This document shows, piece after piece, positions 7,487 through 16,381 of a DNA stretch of 27,297 bases. The stretch's first letter is position 1. Every line of letters starts with the position of its first letter. Origin of the DNA: DASUBV01 sp035763085 (GTDB lineage: Bacteria; Actinomycetota; Actinomycetes; Streptosporangiales; Streptosporangiaceae); NCBI GenBank assembly GCA_035763085.1, contig DASUBV010000164.1:1-27297 (forward strand). The letters are read 5' to 3'. Below the pieces are notes generated by a model. The model saw only the letters and a list, made by a program, of their open reading frames with translations. It was not told the DNA's origin and searched no databases. Made by a program: the position numbers and the translations under genes.

Positions 7487-10400
7487 ATGTCGGAAACTGC
7501 TGGCGGCACCCGTGCTAGCGACCGTGCCCCCGAGGACTGGGCGGACGACGGTACGCGCGACTTGCTTGCCGCGGCGGCCAAGACGGTCGGCGACCTGCCG
7601 GGGGTCGGCGACGTGGCGGCCTACCTGGGGGCCTACTACCGGCACGTGGCCGCCGACGAGCTGACCGCCGCGGGACCGCAGCGCATCGCCGCGGTGGCCG
7701 GCCAGCACGCCCGGCTCGCCGCCACGCGGCCGCAGGGCCGGGCGATCGTCGAGGTCAGGCCAGGCGGGGAGGCGGCGCTGGACCCGGCCTCGGACACGAT
7801 CGACATCGTCACCGACGACATGCCGCACCTGGTGGACTCCATCACGATGGAGCTGACCCGGCACAGCCTGGCCGGGCGGCTGGTGGTGCACCCGCAGCTG
7901 CGCGTCCGCCGCGACGTCAGCGGGGCCATGCGCGAGGTGGCCGGGGTGGTCGACGGGGCCGACCCCACCCACGATGAGCTGGCCGAGTCGTGGACGCACA
8001 TCGAGGTGGCCAAGCTGAGCGACAGCGAGGCCACCGCGCTCGCCGATGACCTGCGGCGGGTGCTGGGCGATGTCCGGGTGGCCGTGGAGGACGCCAGCCG
8101 GATGCGGGCCAAGGCGCTGTACCTGGCCCAGGAGCTGGCTGACGAGCCGGGCGGCGAGCCGCACGAGCACGAGGAGATCGCCGCGCTGCTGCGCTGGCTG
8201 GCCGACGGCCGGTTCACCTTCCTGGGCTACCGCGAGTACGAGCTGGAGCCGGGCAGCGGCACCACCCTGGTCCGCGCCGTGCCCGGCACCGGGCTGGGCA
8301 TCCTGCGCCACGACCACCCCGACCCCGGCTCGTTCACCGAGCTGCCCGACCAGGCCGGCGCCCGCGCGCTGGACCCCCGGCAGCGGCTGATCGTCACCAA
8401 GGCCAACTCCCGGTCCACCGTGCACCGGCCCAGCTACCTGGACTATGTCGCCGTCAAGCGGCTCGACGCCGCAGGTAAGGTCGTCGGCGAGTACCGGTTC
8501 CTCGGCCTGTACACGCACGTGGCCTTCTCCGAGAGCGTCACCAGCATCCCGATCGCCCGGCGCAAGCTGGCCGGCGTGCTGGCCACGCTGGGCCTGGCCG
8601 CCGACAGCCACGACGGCAACTACGCCGCCGAGGTGGTGGAGAACTACCCGCGCGAGGAACTGTTCATGACCTCGGTGCCGGAGCTGGCCGAGGTCGCCGC
8701 CGGGGTGCTGCGGCTGCGCGAGCGGCGGCAGACCCGGCTGTTCCTGCGCCGCGACCCCTACGGCCGGTACATCTCCTGCCTGATCTACCTGCCCAGGGAC
8801 CGGTACACCACCGGTGTCCGGCTGCGTGCCCAGGAGATACTCCAGCGCGGCCTGAATGGCTCGCAGGTCGACTACAGCGTGCTGATCGGTGAGTCGCCGG
8901 TGGCCCGGCTGCATGTCGTGGTCCGGGCCGAGCGCGGCCGGCTGCTGCCCGACATGGACCGTGCCGAGCTGGAGCGGGCGGTGGCCGCGGCCGCCCGGTC
9001 GTGGGACGACGACCTGGCCGACGAGGCGCCGCGGGCCTGCGGCGTGCAGGGCGCCCGGACGCTGCTGGCGATGGTCGGCAGCTCGATCCCGGAGAACTAC
9101 AAGACCGACGTCCCGGCCGCGGCCGCGTGCTCCGACCTGGCCAAGATCATGCAGCTGCGGGAGTCGGGCGAGGACGTCGCCTTCGAGCTGTGGGAGTCGG
9201 AGGACTACGTCGGCGGCGTGCCGATCGACGACGAGCCGGGTGCTGACGGTGCCGCGCCGGCCGAGGCGGGCAAGCGGGTCTGGCGGCTGACGATCTACCG
9301 GACCGGCAGCCCGATCACGCTCACCGACGTGCTGCCGCGGCTGCAGCACATGGGCGTGGACGTGGTGGATGAGCACCCCTATGAGTTCCACGCGGCCGAG
9401 CCGTTCTGGATCTATGACTTCGGGCTGCGCCGCAGCTCGGCCGACGTGGCCGCCGGCGACCCGGGCATCTCCGTCGAGGCCGTCCGCGAGCAGGTCGAGG
9501 GTGCGCTGGCGGCGCTGTGGCACGGGGTCATCGAGGATGACGGCTTCAACGCGCTGGTCCTGGATGCCCACCTGAGCTGGCCGCAGGTCGCCGTGCTGCG
9601 GGCCTACGCCAAGTACCTGCGCCAGGCCGGCACCGCGTTCAGCCAGGACTACATCGAGCACGTGCTGCGGGCCAACCCGACGGTGACCCGGCTGCTGGCG
9701 CGGTTGTTCGAGTCCCGGTTCGACCCGGCTCACCAGGGCGGCGAGCAGGAGCGCAGCGAGGCCATCGCCGAGGAGATCCGCGGTGAGCTGGACGACGTCG
9801 CCAGCCTGGACGAGGACCGGATCCTGCGCACCTACTGGCGGCTGATCGCGGCCACGCTGCGGACCAACTACTTTGCCGGGGCGTTCGGCGGGCCCGGCCT
9901 GCTGGCGCCGGGCGCCGGCGAGTCCGCGGTGACCGCAGTTCCCTACCTGGTGGTGAAGCTCGACGCGGCGGCGGTGCCGGACCTGCCCGCGCCGCGGCCC
10001 AAGTTCGAGCTGTTCGTGTACTCGCCCCGGTTTGAGGGCGTGCACCTGCGGTTCGCCGACGTGGCCCGCGGCGGGCTGCGCTGGTCGGACCGGCGGGAGG
10101 ACTTCCGCACGGAGGTGCTGGGCCTGGCCAAGGCCCAGGAGGTCAAGAACTCGGTCATCGTGCCGTCGGGGGCCAAGGGCGGGTTCGTCTGCAAGCAGCT
10201 GCCCGACTCGGCCGACCGGGACGCCGTCGGCGCCGAGGTGCTGGCCTGCTACCGCATGTTCATCAGCGCCATGCTCGATGTCACCGACAACCTGGAGGCC
10301 GGCCGCGTGGTCCCGCCCGCCCGGGTGGTCCGGCACGACGGCGATGACCCGTATCTGGTCGTCGCGGCCGACAAGGGCACGGCCACCTTCTCCGACACCG

Positions 10401-12478
10401 CCAACGAGATCGCCATCAGCCGCGGGTTCTGGCTGGGCGACGCGTTCGCCTCGGGCGGCTCGGAGGGCTACGACCACAAGGGGATGGGCATCACCGCCCG
10501 CGGCGCCTGGGAGTCGGTGGTCTTCCACTTCCAGACCCTGGGTGTCAACGTGGGCACCGACGACTTCACGGCGGTGGGCATCGGCGACATGTCCGGGGAC
10601 GTGTTCGGCAACGGCATGCTGCTGTCGCAGCACATCAGGCTGGTTGCCGCCTTCGATCACCGGCACGTGTTCATCGACCCCGACCCGGACCCGGCGGCCA
10701 GCTTCGCCGAGCGGCAGCGGCTGTTCGTCTTGCCCCGGTCGTCGTGGGCGGACTACAACCCGGCGCTGATCTCTGCCGGCGGCGGCGTCTGGCCGCGGTC
10801 GGCCAAGTCGGTGCCCATCTCGCCGCAGGCTCAGGAGGCCCTGGGCCTGGCGGACGGCTCCGGCCTGTCACCGGACCAGCTGATCTCGGCCATCCTGAAG
10901 GCCCCGGTCGACCTGCTGTGGAACGGCGGCATCGGCACCTACGTCAAGGCCAGCGCGCAGTCCAACGCCGACGTCGGCGACCGGTCCAACGACTCGGTCC
11001 GGGTGGACGCGACCGAGCTGCGGGCCAAGGTGGTCGGCGAGGGCGGCAACCTGGGCCTGACCCAGGAGGCGCGGATTGAGTACGCCCTGGCCGGCGGGCT
11101 GGTGAACACCGACTTCATTGACAACACCGCGGGCGTGGACACCTCCGACCATGAGGTGAACATCAAGATCCTGCTGGACCGCGAGGTCCGCGACGGGAAC
11201 CTGAGCCAGGCCGACCGCAACGCCCTGCTGCACGAGATGACCGACGAGGTCGGCGCGCTGGTCCTGCACCACAATTACGAGCAGAACCGGGCCCTGGCCG
11301 CCTCCCGCGCCCAGGACGTGCAGATGCTGCACGTGCACGCCCGCTACATCCGCAAGCTGGAGCGGGACCGGCGGATCCGGCGGCGGCTGGACGTGCTGCC
11401 CGGCGACCGGGAGATCGCCGAGCGCCGGTCGGCGGGCACCGGGCTGACGGTGCCGGAGTTCTCGGTGCTGCTGGCGCACACCAAGATCGCCTCTGCCCAG
11501 GAGATGCTGGCCAGCGAGCTGCCCGACGACCCGTACCTGCGCCGGGTGCTGGTCAACTACTTCCCGACCCCGCTGCGCGAGCGGTACGCGGCCCAGATGG
11601 GTGACCACCGGCTGCACCGGGAGATCATCACCACCGTGGTGGTCAACGACATGGTCGACCGGTCCGGGACCACCTTCACCTTCCGGCTGAACGAGGAGAC
11701 CGGGGCGTCGGTGCCGGAGATCACCGCGGCCTGGCTGGTCGCCCGGCACGTGTTCGACCTGGCGGGATTCTGGACCGAGCTGGCGGCGCTGGACGGCAAG
11801 GTGGAGACCTCCGTCCAGATCGCCGCGCTGCTGGAGGGACGCAAGCTGACCGAGCGGGCGGCCCGGTGGATCCTGCACGCCCGGCGGCCGCCGTTCGACA
11901 TCGCGTCGACCATCGACTACTTCGCCGACGGCGTGCTGGCCGTGGGCCAGAGCCTGCCGGGGCTGCTGGCCGGCCGGGACCTGGCCGGCTATGAGGACCG
12001 GTTCGAGATGTTCGCCAGCCGCGGGGTGCCCGATGCCCTGGCCAACCGGCTGGCCTCGATGGTGCCGGCCTACTCGGCGTTCGACATCGTGGACATCGCC
12101 CGCGGCACGCAGCGCCCGGCGGTGGAGGCGGCGGCGGTCTACTTCGACATGGCCGACCGGCTGCAGATCGCCCGGCTGCGGGACATGATCACCGCGCTGC
12201 CGCGCGATGACCGGTGGACCACCATGGCCCGCGGCGCGATCCGCGATGACCTCTACGCCGCGCACGCGGCGCTGGCCAGGGACGTGCTGACCGTGACCGA
12301 GCCGGGCACGCCCGCCGAGCGGCTGGCGGCCTGGGAGAAGCGCAACGACTCGGCGGTCCGCCGGGCGGCGCAGACGCTCACCGAGATCTGGGAGAGCAAC
12401 TCCTTCAGCGTGGCCACCCTGTCGGTGGCGGTCCGGGCGGTCCGCACCCTGGTCGCGACCAGCAGCCTGCCCGCCTGA
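7487..12478 (+). CDS. gdh: Large (about 180 kDa class) NAD-specific glutamate dehydrogenase
   Basis: Deaminates glutamate to 2-oxoglutarate and ammonium with NAD+. The protein is 1663 residues, the size of the actinobacterial and proteobacterial GDH-180 class first described in Streptomyces clavuligerus. The long N-terminal half (about residues 1-700) contains ACT-like regulatory regions, such as D-D-M-P-H-L-V-D-S-I. The catalytic core includes A-R-G-G-L-R-W-S-D-R-R-E-D and P-S-G-A-K-G-G-F-V-C-K (near residue 895). It is followed by the nucleotide-binding region with N-G-G-I-G-T-Y and G-E-G-G-N-L-G-L-T. A helical C-terminal domain completes it. An AAGGAG ribosome-binding site precedes the ATG. 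It is probably a catabolic enzyme supplied with glutamate by PruA. A strong hairpin follows the TGA stop. Confidence 0.97.
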   Translation: MSETAGGTRASDRAPEDWADDGTRDLLAAAAKTVGDLPGVGDVAAYLGAYYRHVAADELTAAGPQRIAAVAGQHARLAATRPQGRAIVEVRPGGEAALDPASDTIDIVTDDMPHLVDSITMELTRHSLAGRLVVHPQLRVRRDVSGAMREVAGVVDGADPTHDELAESWTHIEVAKLSDSEATALADDLRRVLGDVRVAVEDASRMRAKALYLAQELADEPGGEPHEHEEIAALLRWLADGRFTFLGYREYELEPGSGTTLVRAVPGTGLGILRHDHPDPGSFTELPDQAGARALDPRQRLIVTKANSRSTVHRPSYLDYVAVKRLDAAGKVVGEYRFLGLYTHVAFSESVTSIPIARRKLAGVLATLGLAADSHDGNYAAEVVENYPREELFMTSVPELAEVAAGVLRLRERRQTRLFLRRDPYGRYISCLIYLPRDRYTTGVRLRAQEILQRGLNGSQVDYSVLIGESPVARLHVVVRAERGRLLPDMDRAELERAVAAAARSWDDDLADEAPRACGVQGARTLLAMVGSSIPENYKTDVPAAAACSDLAKIMQLRESGEDVAFELWESEDYVGGVPIDDEPGADGAAPAEAGKRVWRLTIYRTGSPITLTDVLPRLQHMGVDVVDEHPYEFHAAEPFWIYDFGLRRSSADVAAGDPGISVEAVREQVEGALAALWHGVIEDDGFNALVLDAHLSWPQVAVLRAYAKYLRQAGTAFSQDYIEHVLRANPTVTRLLARLFESRFDPAHQGGEQERSEAIAEEIRGELDDVASLDEDRILRTYWRLIAATLRTNYFAGAFGGPGLLAPGAGESAVTAVPYLVVKLDAAAVPDLPAPRPKFELFVYSPRFEGVHLRFADVARGGLRWSDRREDFRTEVLGLAKAQEVKNSVIVPSGAKGGFVCKQLPDSADRDAVGAEVLACYRMFISAMLDVTDNLEAGRVVPPARVVRHDGDDPYLVVAADKGTATFSDTANEIAISRGFWLGDAFASGGSEGYDHKGMGITARGAWESVVFHFQTLGVNVGTDDFTAVGIGDMSGDVFGNGMLLSQHIRLVAAFDHRHVFIDPDPDPAASFAERQRLFVLPRSSWADYNPALISAGGGVWPRSAKSVPISPQAQEALGLADGSGLSPDQLISAILKAPVDLLWNGGIGTYVKASAQSNADVGDRSNDSVRVDATELRAKVVGEGGNLGLTQEARIEYALAGGLVNTDFIDNTAGVDTSDHEVNIKILLDREVRDGNLSQADRNALLHEMTDEVGALVLHHNYEQNRALAASRAQDVQMLHVHARYIRKLERDRRIRRRLDVLPGDREIAERRSAGTGLTVPEFSVLLAHTKIASAQEMLASELPDDPYLRRVLVNYFPTPLRERYAAQMGDHRLHREIITTVVVNDMVDRSGTTFTFRLNEETGASVPEITAAWLVARHVFDLAGFWTELAALDGKVETSVQIAALLEGRKLTERAARWILHARRPPFDIASTIDYFADGVLAVGQSLPGLLAGRDLAGYEDRFEMFASRGVPDALANRLASMVPAYSAFDIVDIARGTQRPAVEAAAVYFDMADRLQIARLRDMITALPRDDRWTTMARGAIRDDLYAAHAALARDVLTVTEPGTPAERLAAWEKRNDSAVRRAAQTLTEIWESNSFSVATLSVAVRAVRTLVATSSLPA

Positions 12479-12485
12479 GGGCCAG

Positions 12486-12519
12486 GCGGGTGACCCGTGC
12501 GGCTGCACGGGTCACCCGC
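12486..12519 (+). terminator. Perfect 15-bp stem-loop after the gdh gene
   Basis: Arms 12486-12500 and 12505-12519 are exact reverse complements around the 4-nt loop GGCT, 8 nt after the gdh stop. There is no U-tract, as is common for actinobacterial hairpin terminators. It separates gdh from prfB. Confidence 0.75.
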
Positions 12520-12577
12520 ACGGGCGCATGCAAGGAGCAACCGCACAAGACGGCTGCACGGGGCACTTATTGGGCCA

Positions 12578-12618
12578 CCTGATGCTGGCCTATCGCCCGG
12601 CTCGCGTAGGCTTCTGGC
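12578..12618 (+). promoter_or_regulatory. Candidate leaderless promoter of prfB
   Basis: TAGGCT at 12607-12612 fits a TAnnnT -10 element and lies 6 nt before the ATG, so transcription would begin at or next to the start codon. No ribosome-binding site is present, which agrees with a leaderless mRNA. The -35 is unclear. The octamer CCTGATGC at 12578-12585 ends 21 nt before the hexamer. Confidence 0.45.
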
Positions 12619-13722
<1,104 letters not shown>

Positions 13723-13731
13723 CTCTTGGGG

Positions 13732-13853
13732 CCCCGGGGCTTGGCCCCCGGTACTGGGGGTTCCAGGGGGTGGCCCCCTGGGTCAGTACAGGTCCGGGGG
13801 CCGGCCCCGGTACTGGGGGTTCCAGGGGGTGGCCCCCTGGGTCAGTAAGTACC
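13732..13853. repeat. Tandem 43-bp GC-rich hairpin repeats between convergent genes
   Basis: A 43-bp sequence occurs twice as a perfect direct repeat at 13746-13788 and 13805-13847 (period 59 bp), with a degenerate related piece before it at about 13732-13745. Each copy contains the hairpin CCAGGGGG-TGG-CCCCCTGG. The repeats fill the gap between the 3' ends of prfB and the convergent zinc-ribbon gene, so they probably act as a bidirectional terminator. Confidence 0.8.
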
Positions 13854-13854
13854 G

Positions 13855-14037
13855 TCAGGCCAGGTGCATCGCGGCCAGGGTGAGCAGCAGGGCCACCAGC
13901 ACTGCGGCCAGCAAAAGGGGCAATCCGGGCAGGTGGCTGGAGCGGTGCACGTGCTCGCGGGCACTGCGGCACGCCGGGCAGCGGCCCTCAGAGACTGGCC
14001 CGGCACAGTGGGCGCAGATCAGATGCTCGCAGCTCAT
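13855..14037 (-). CDS. Small zinc-ribbon membrane protein
   Basis: A 60-residue protein. The N-terminal part has Cys3 plus two C-x-x-C pairs (Cys8/Cys11 and Cys20/Cys23), enough to bind one zinc ion as a small ribbon or knuckle. Residues 39-58 form a single hydrophobic Leu/Ala-rich membrane helix at the C-terminus, leaving the ribbon in the cytoplasm if it is tail-anchored. A near-perfect GGAGGAA ribosome-binding site lies 5 nt before the ATG (14043-14049 on the + strand), which supports a real gene despite the size. It is convergent with prfB and divergent from ftsE. The function is unknown to me. Stop is TGA. Confidence 0.75.
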   Translation of the reverse strand: MSCEHLICAHCAGPVSEGRCPACRSAREHVHRSSHLPGLPLLLAAVLVALLLTLAAMHLA

Positions 14038-14082
14038 CTAAGTTCCTCCGGGGCCGGCGCCTACCCGGTCACTTCGACGATG

Positions 14083-14115
14083 TTGGACGTTCCAACCCAG
14101 TTTCCCCCCTAGACT
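14083..14115 (+). promoter_or_regulatory. Candidate ftsE promoter with a GTTGGA-CGT-TCCAAC inverted repeat
   Basis: TAGACT at 14110-14115 is a good TAnnnT -10 candidate, about 80 nt before ftsE. A perfect 6-bp inverted repeat with a 3-nt centre (GTTGGA-CGT-TCCAAC, starting at 14083) occupies the -35 zone, as an operator or activator site would. It lies between divergent genes and could serve either. Confidence 0.45.
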
Positions 14116-14193
14116 GGCCCGTGGCCAACCCAGGGCACTGATAGATACCCCCCGGTTCCCTGGCTAAGCCTGCCAGCAACTCACCGAGAGCGC

Positions 14194-14898
14194 GTGAATA
14201 GGCCCCCGTTGATCCACTTCGAAAACGTCACCAAGACGTACCCGAACCAGAGCCGCCCGGCTCTGGAGAACGTCACCCTTGACGTCGAGAAGGGCGAGTT
14301 TGTCTTCCTCGTCGGCCCGTCCGGCTCGGGTAAGTCGACCTTCCTGCGGCTCGTGCTGAAGGAGGAGCGGCCGACCGGCGGACGGATCCACGTGGCCGGG
14401 CGAGACCTGGCCCGGCTGACCAACTGGAAGGTGCCCCACCTGCGGCGCCGCATCGGCTGCGTGTTCCAGGACTTCCGGCTGCTGCCGAACAAGAACGTCT
14501 ACCAGAACATCGCGTTCGCCCTGGAGGTGATCGGGAAGCCACGGCGCTTCATCCGCAAGGTGGTGCCTGAGGTCATCGAGCTGGTCGGCCTGGAGGGCAA
14601 GCGGGAACGGATGCCCGACGAGCTGTCCGGCGGCGAGCAGCAGCGCGTCGCCATGGCCCGGGCCTTCGTGAACCGGCCGATGATCCTGCTCGCGGACGAG
14701 CCGACGGGGAACATCGACCCGGCCACGTCCATCGGCATCATGAAGGTCCTGGACCGGATCAACCGGACGGGCACCACGGTCGTCATGGCCACGCACGATG
14801 CGGCGATCGTGGACTCCATGCGCAAGCGCGTCATCGAGCTGGAGTACGGCAAGGTGGTGCGCGACCAGTCACGCGGGGTCTACGGGCAGGCTTACTAA
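14194..14898 (+). CDS. ftsE: Cell division ATP-binding protein FtsE
   Basis: ATPase of the FtsEX complex. It sits on the cytoplasmic face of the septal membrane and drives conformational changes in FtsX that activate peptidoglycan hydrolases. The 234 residues are standard. Walker A G-P-S-G-S-G-K-S is at 41-48, the Q-loop is in C-V-F-Q-D-F-R-L-L, the ABC signature is L-S-G-G-E-Q-Q, Walker B is L-L-A-D-E-P-T-G-N-I-D, and the switch His is in A-T-H-D. The GTG start has a GAGAG a few nt upstream; a TTG at 14209 would match the shorter N-terminus of some homologues. ftsX follows after 37 bp, so they share a transcript. Stop is TAA. Confidence 0.96.
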   Translation: MNRPPLIHFENVTKTYPNQSRPALENVTLDVEKGEFVFLVGPSGSGKSTFLRLVLKEERPTGGRIHVAGRDLARLTNWKVPHLRRRIGCVFQDFRLLPNKNVYQNIAFALEVIGKPRRFIRKVVPEVIELVGLEGKRERMPDELSGGEQQRVAMARAFVNRPMILLADEPTGNIDPATSIGIMKVLDRINRTGTTVVMATHDAAIVDSMRKRVIELEYGKVVRDQSRGVYGQAY

Positions 14899-14935
14899 GC
14901 CTGCGCAGTCGAGCTACCCAAAGGAATCTAGCGAC

Positions 14936-15847
14936 ATGCGCGCGCAATTTGTCTTCCACGAGGTTTGGATCGGCCTGCGGCGGAACCTGACCATGACGAT
15001 CGCGCTGATCGTCGTCGTCGCCATCAGCCTGTCCCTGCTGGGCACCGGGCTGCTGTTCGTCAAGCAGGTCAGCAACACCAGAACCTACTGGCAGGGCAAG
15101 GTCCAGCTGTCGGTGTACCTGTGCGGCAAGACGAGCGTGAGCTCGCAGTGCGCCAAGAACGGGCCGGTCACCCAGTCCCAGCTGGCGCAGATCCAGCAGG
15201 AGCTCAAGAGCAACCCCGACGTGTCGCGGGTCTTCTACCAGTCGGCACAGCAGAACTACCAGCAGTTCCGGCAGGAGTTCGCTCAGAACCCGTCGTTCGT
15301 CAACTCGGTCAATTCCGGGGACATCCCCGCCTCCTTCGAGGTCAAGCTGAAGAACACCCAGGCCGACGCGGCCCAGGTCAGCGAGGTCATCGACGGGGCT
15401 CCCGGCGTCTACCAGATTGTTGATGACTCCTCGGTGCTGACCAAGTTCTACAAGCTCCTGGACGGCGCGCGGAATGCGGTAGTGATCATCGCGATCATCC
15501 TGATCGTGGCCGCGATCCTGCTGGTGGCCAACACCATCCGGCTGTCGGCCTTCAACCGGCGCCGGGAGACCAGCATCATGCGGCTGGTCGGCGCGTCCAA
15601 CTTCTACGTCCAGCTGCCCTTCCTGGTGGAGGGGATGATCGCCGGGCTGATCGGCTGGGCGGTCGCCGCGGGCCTGCTGGTGACCGTCAAGTCCCTGTGG
15701 CTGGACGGGCTGCAGCAGTACTTCCCGTTCAACGTCCAGCTGAGCACCACCGACCTCGTCGAGGTCGTCATCCTCGCCATGGCGATCGGCCTGCTGCTGT
15801 GCGGGACCACGTCCTTCCTGACGCTGCGGCGCTACCTGCGCGTGTGA
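14936..15847 (+). CDS. ftsX: Cell division protein FtsX
   Basis: Integral membrane partner of FtsE. The 303 residues show one N-terminal membrane helix (about 22-45), then a large extracellular domain of about 140 residues that contacts cell-wall hydrolases. Three more helices form the C-terminal FtsX/MacB-type permease domain, with the conserved S-A-F-N-R-R-R-E-T-S-I-M-R-L-V-G-A-S coupling segment. Two Cys residues in the extracellular domain (L-C-G-K...S-Q-C-A-K) could form a disulfide. ATG 14936 is preceded by AAGGA at 14921-14925 and places the first helix correctly. No peptidoglycan hydrolase gene separates ftsX from smpB here; a PBP-like gene comes next but one. Confidence 0.95.
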   Translation: MRAQFVFHEVWIGLRRNLTMTIALIVVVAISLSLLGTGLLFVKQVSNTRTYWQGKVQLSVYLCGKTSVSSQCAKNGPVTQSQLAQIQQELKSNPDVSRVFYQSAQQNYQQFRQEFAQNPSFVNSVNSGDIPASFEVKLKNTQADAAQVSEVIDGAPGVYQIVDDSSVLTKFYKLLDGARNAVVIIAIILIVAAILLVANTIRLSAFNRRRETSIMRLVGASNFYVQLPFLVEGMIAGLIGWAVAAGLLVTVKSLWLDGLQQYFPFNVQLSTTDLVEVVILAMAIGLLLCGTTSFLTLRRYLRV

Positions 15848-15905
15848 CGCTCCCGGGCGGCACGCGCACGGGATAAGCACGCGAAGGACGGGAAGCACGG
15901 TCAAC

Positions 15906-16370
15906 ATGGCAGCGCAGCAGGACCGGAAGGTGATCGCCAGGAACCGGCGGGCCCGGCACGACTATCACATCGATGACGTCGTCGAGGCCGGGCTGGTGCT
16001 GACCGGCACCGAGGTGAAGTCACTGCGGGCCGGGCGGGCCTCGCTGACCGATGGCTTCGGTCAGGTCACCGATGGCGAGGCCTGGCTGCACGGAGTGCAC
16101 ATCCCGGAGTACACGCTGGGCACATGGACCAACCATGAGCCGCGCCGGACCCGTAAGCTGCTGCTGCACCGCAAGGAGATCGACCGGCTGGCAGCGTCCA
16201 CCCGGGAGCGGGGGTTGACGCTCATCCCGCTCTCGCTGTACTTCAAAGATGGTCGGGCCAAAGTCGAGCTGGGGCTGGCACGGGGCAAGCGCAGCTACGA
16301 CAAGCGTCATGACCTGGCCGAGCGGGACGCTGCCAGAGAGGTTGACCGTGCTTTGCGGCGCCGGAGATAG
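15906..16370 (+). CDS. smpB: SsrA-binding protein SmpB
   Basis: Binds the tRNA-like domain of tmRNA, delivers it to stalled ribosomes and mimics the missing codon-anticodon pair during trans-translation. The 154 residues are the normal length. Family signatures are A-R-H-D-Y-H-I-D-D-V-V-E-A-G, L-T-G-T-E-V-K-S-L-R-A-G-R-A-S-L-T-D, L-H-R-K-E-I-D-R-L and, near the end, L-A-R-G-K-R-S-Y-D-K-R-H-D. The tail ends in a basic helix (R-A-L-R-R-R-R) that would enter the mRNA channel. Its RNA partner ssrA is 2.5 kb downstream on the same strand. It lies 58 bp after ftsX and 11 bp before the PBP-like gene, so the four are probably co-transcribed. Confidence 0.97.
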   Translation: MAAQQDRKVIARNRRARHDYHIDDVVEAGLVLTGTEVKSLRAGRASLTDGFGQVTDGEAWLHGVHIPEYTLGTWTNHEPRRTRKLLLHRKEIDRLAASTRERGLTLIPLSLYFKDGRAKVELGLARGKRSYDKRHDLAERDAAREVDRALRRRR

Positions 16371-16381
16371 CGGAGTGGCGG

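Noticed and set aside
7469..10666. 1065-codon open frame on the - strand opposite gdh
   Set aside because: A shadow of high-GC coding DNA: no family resemblance, composition rich in Gly/Arg/His/Gln, and the + strand gene is unmistakable. The same applies to the long - strand frames at 4629-6104 and 10868-12508.
13746..13847. CRISPR array
   Set aside because: Only two full copies with a 16-bp gap and internal hairpins, and no cas genes; it is a terminator-like tandem repeat.
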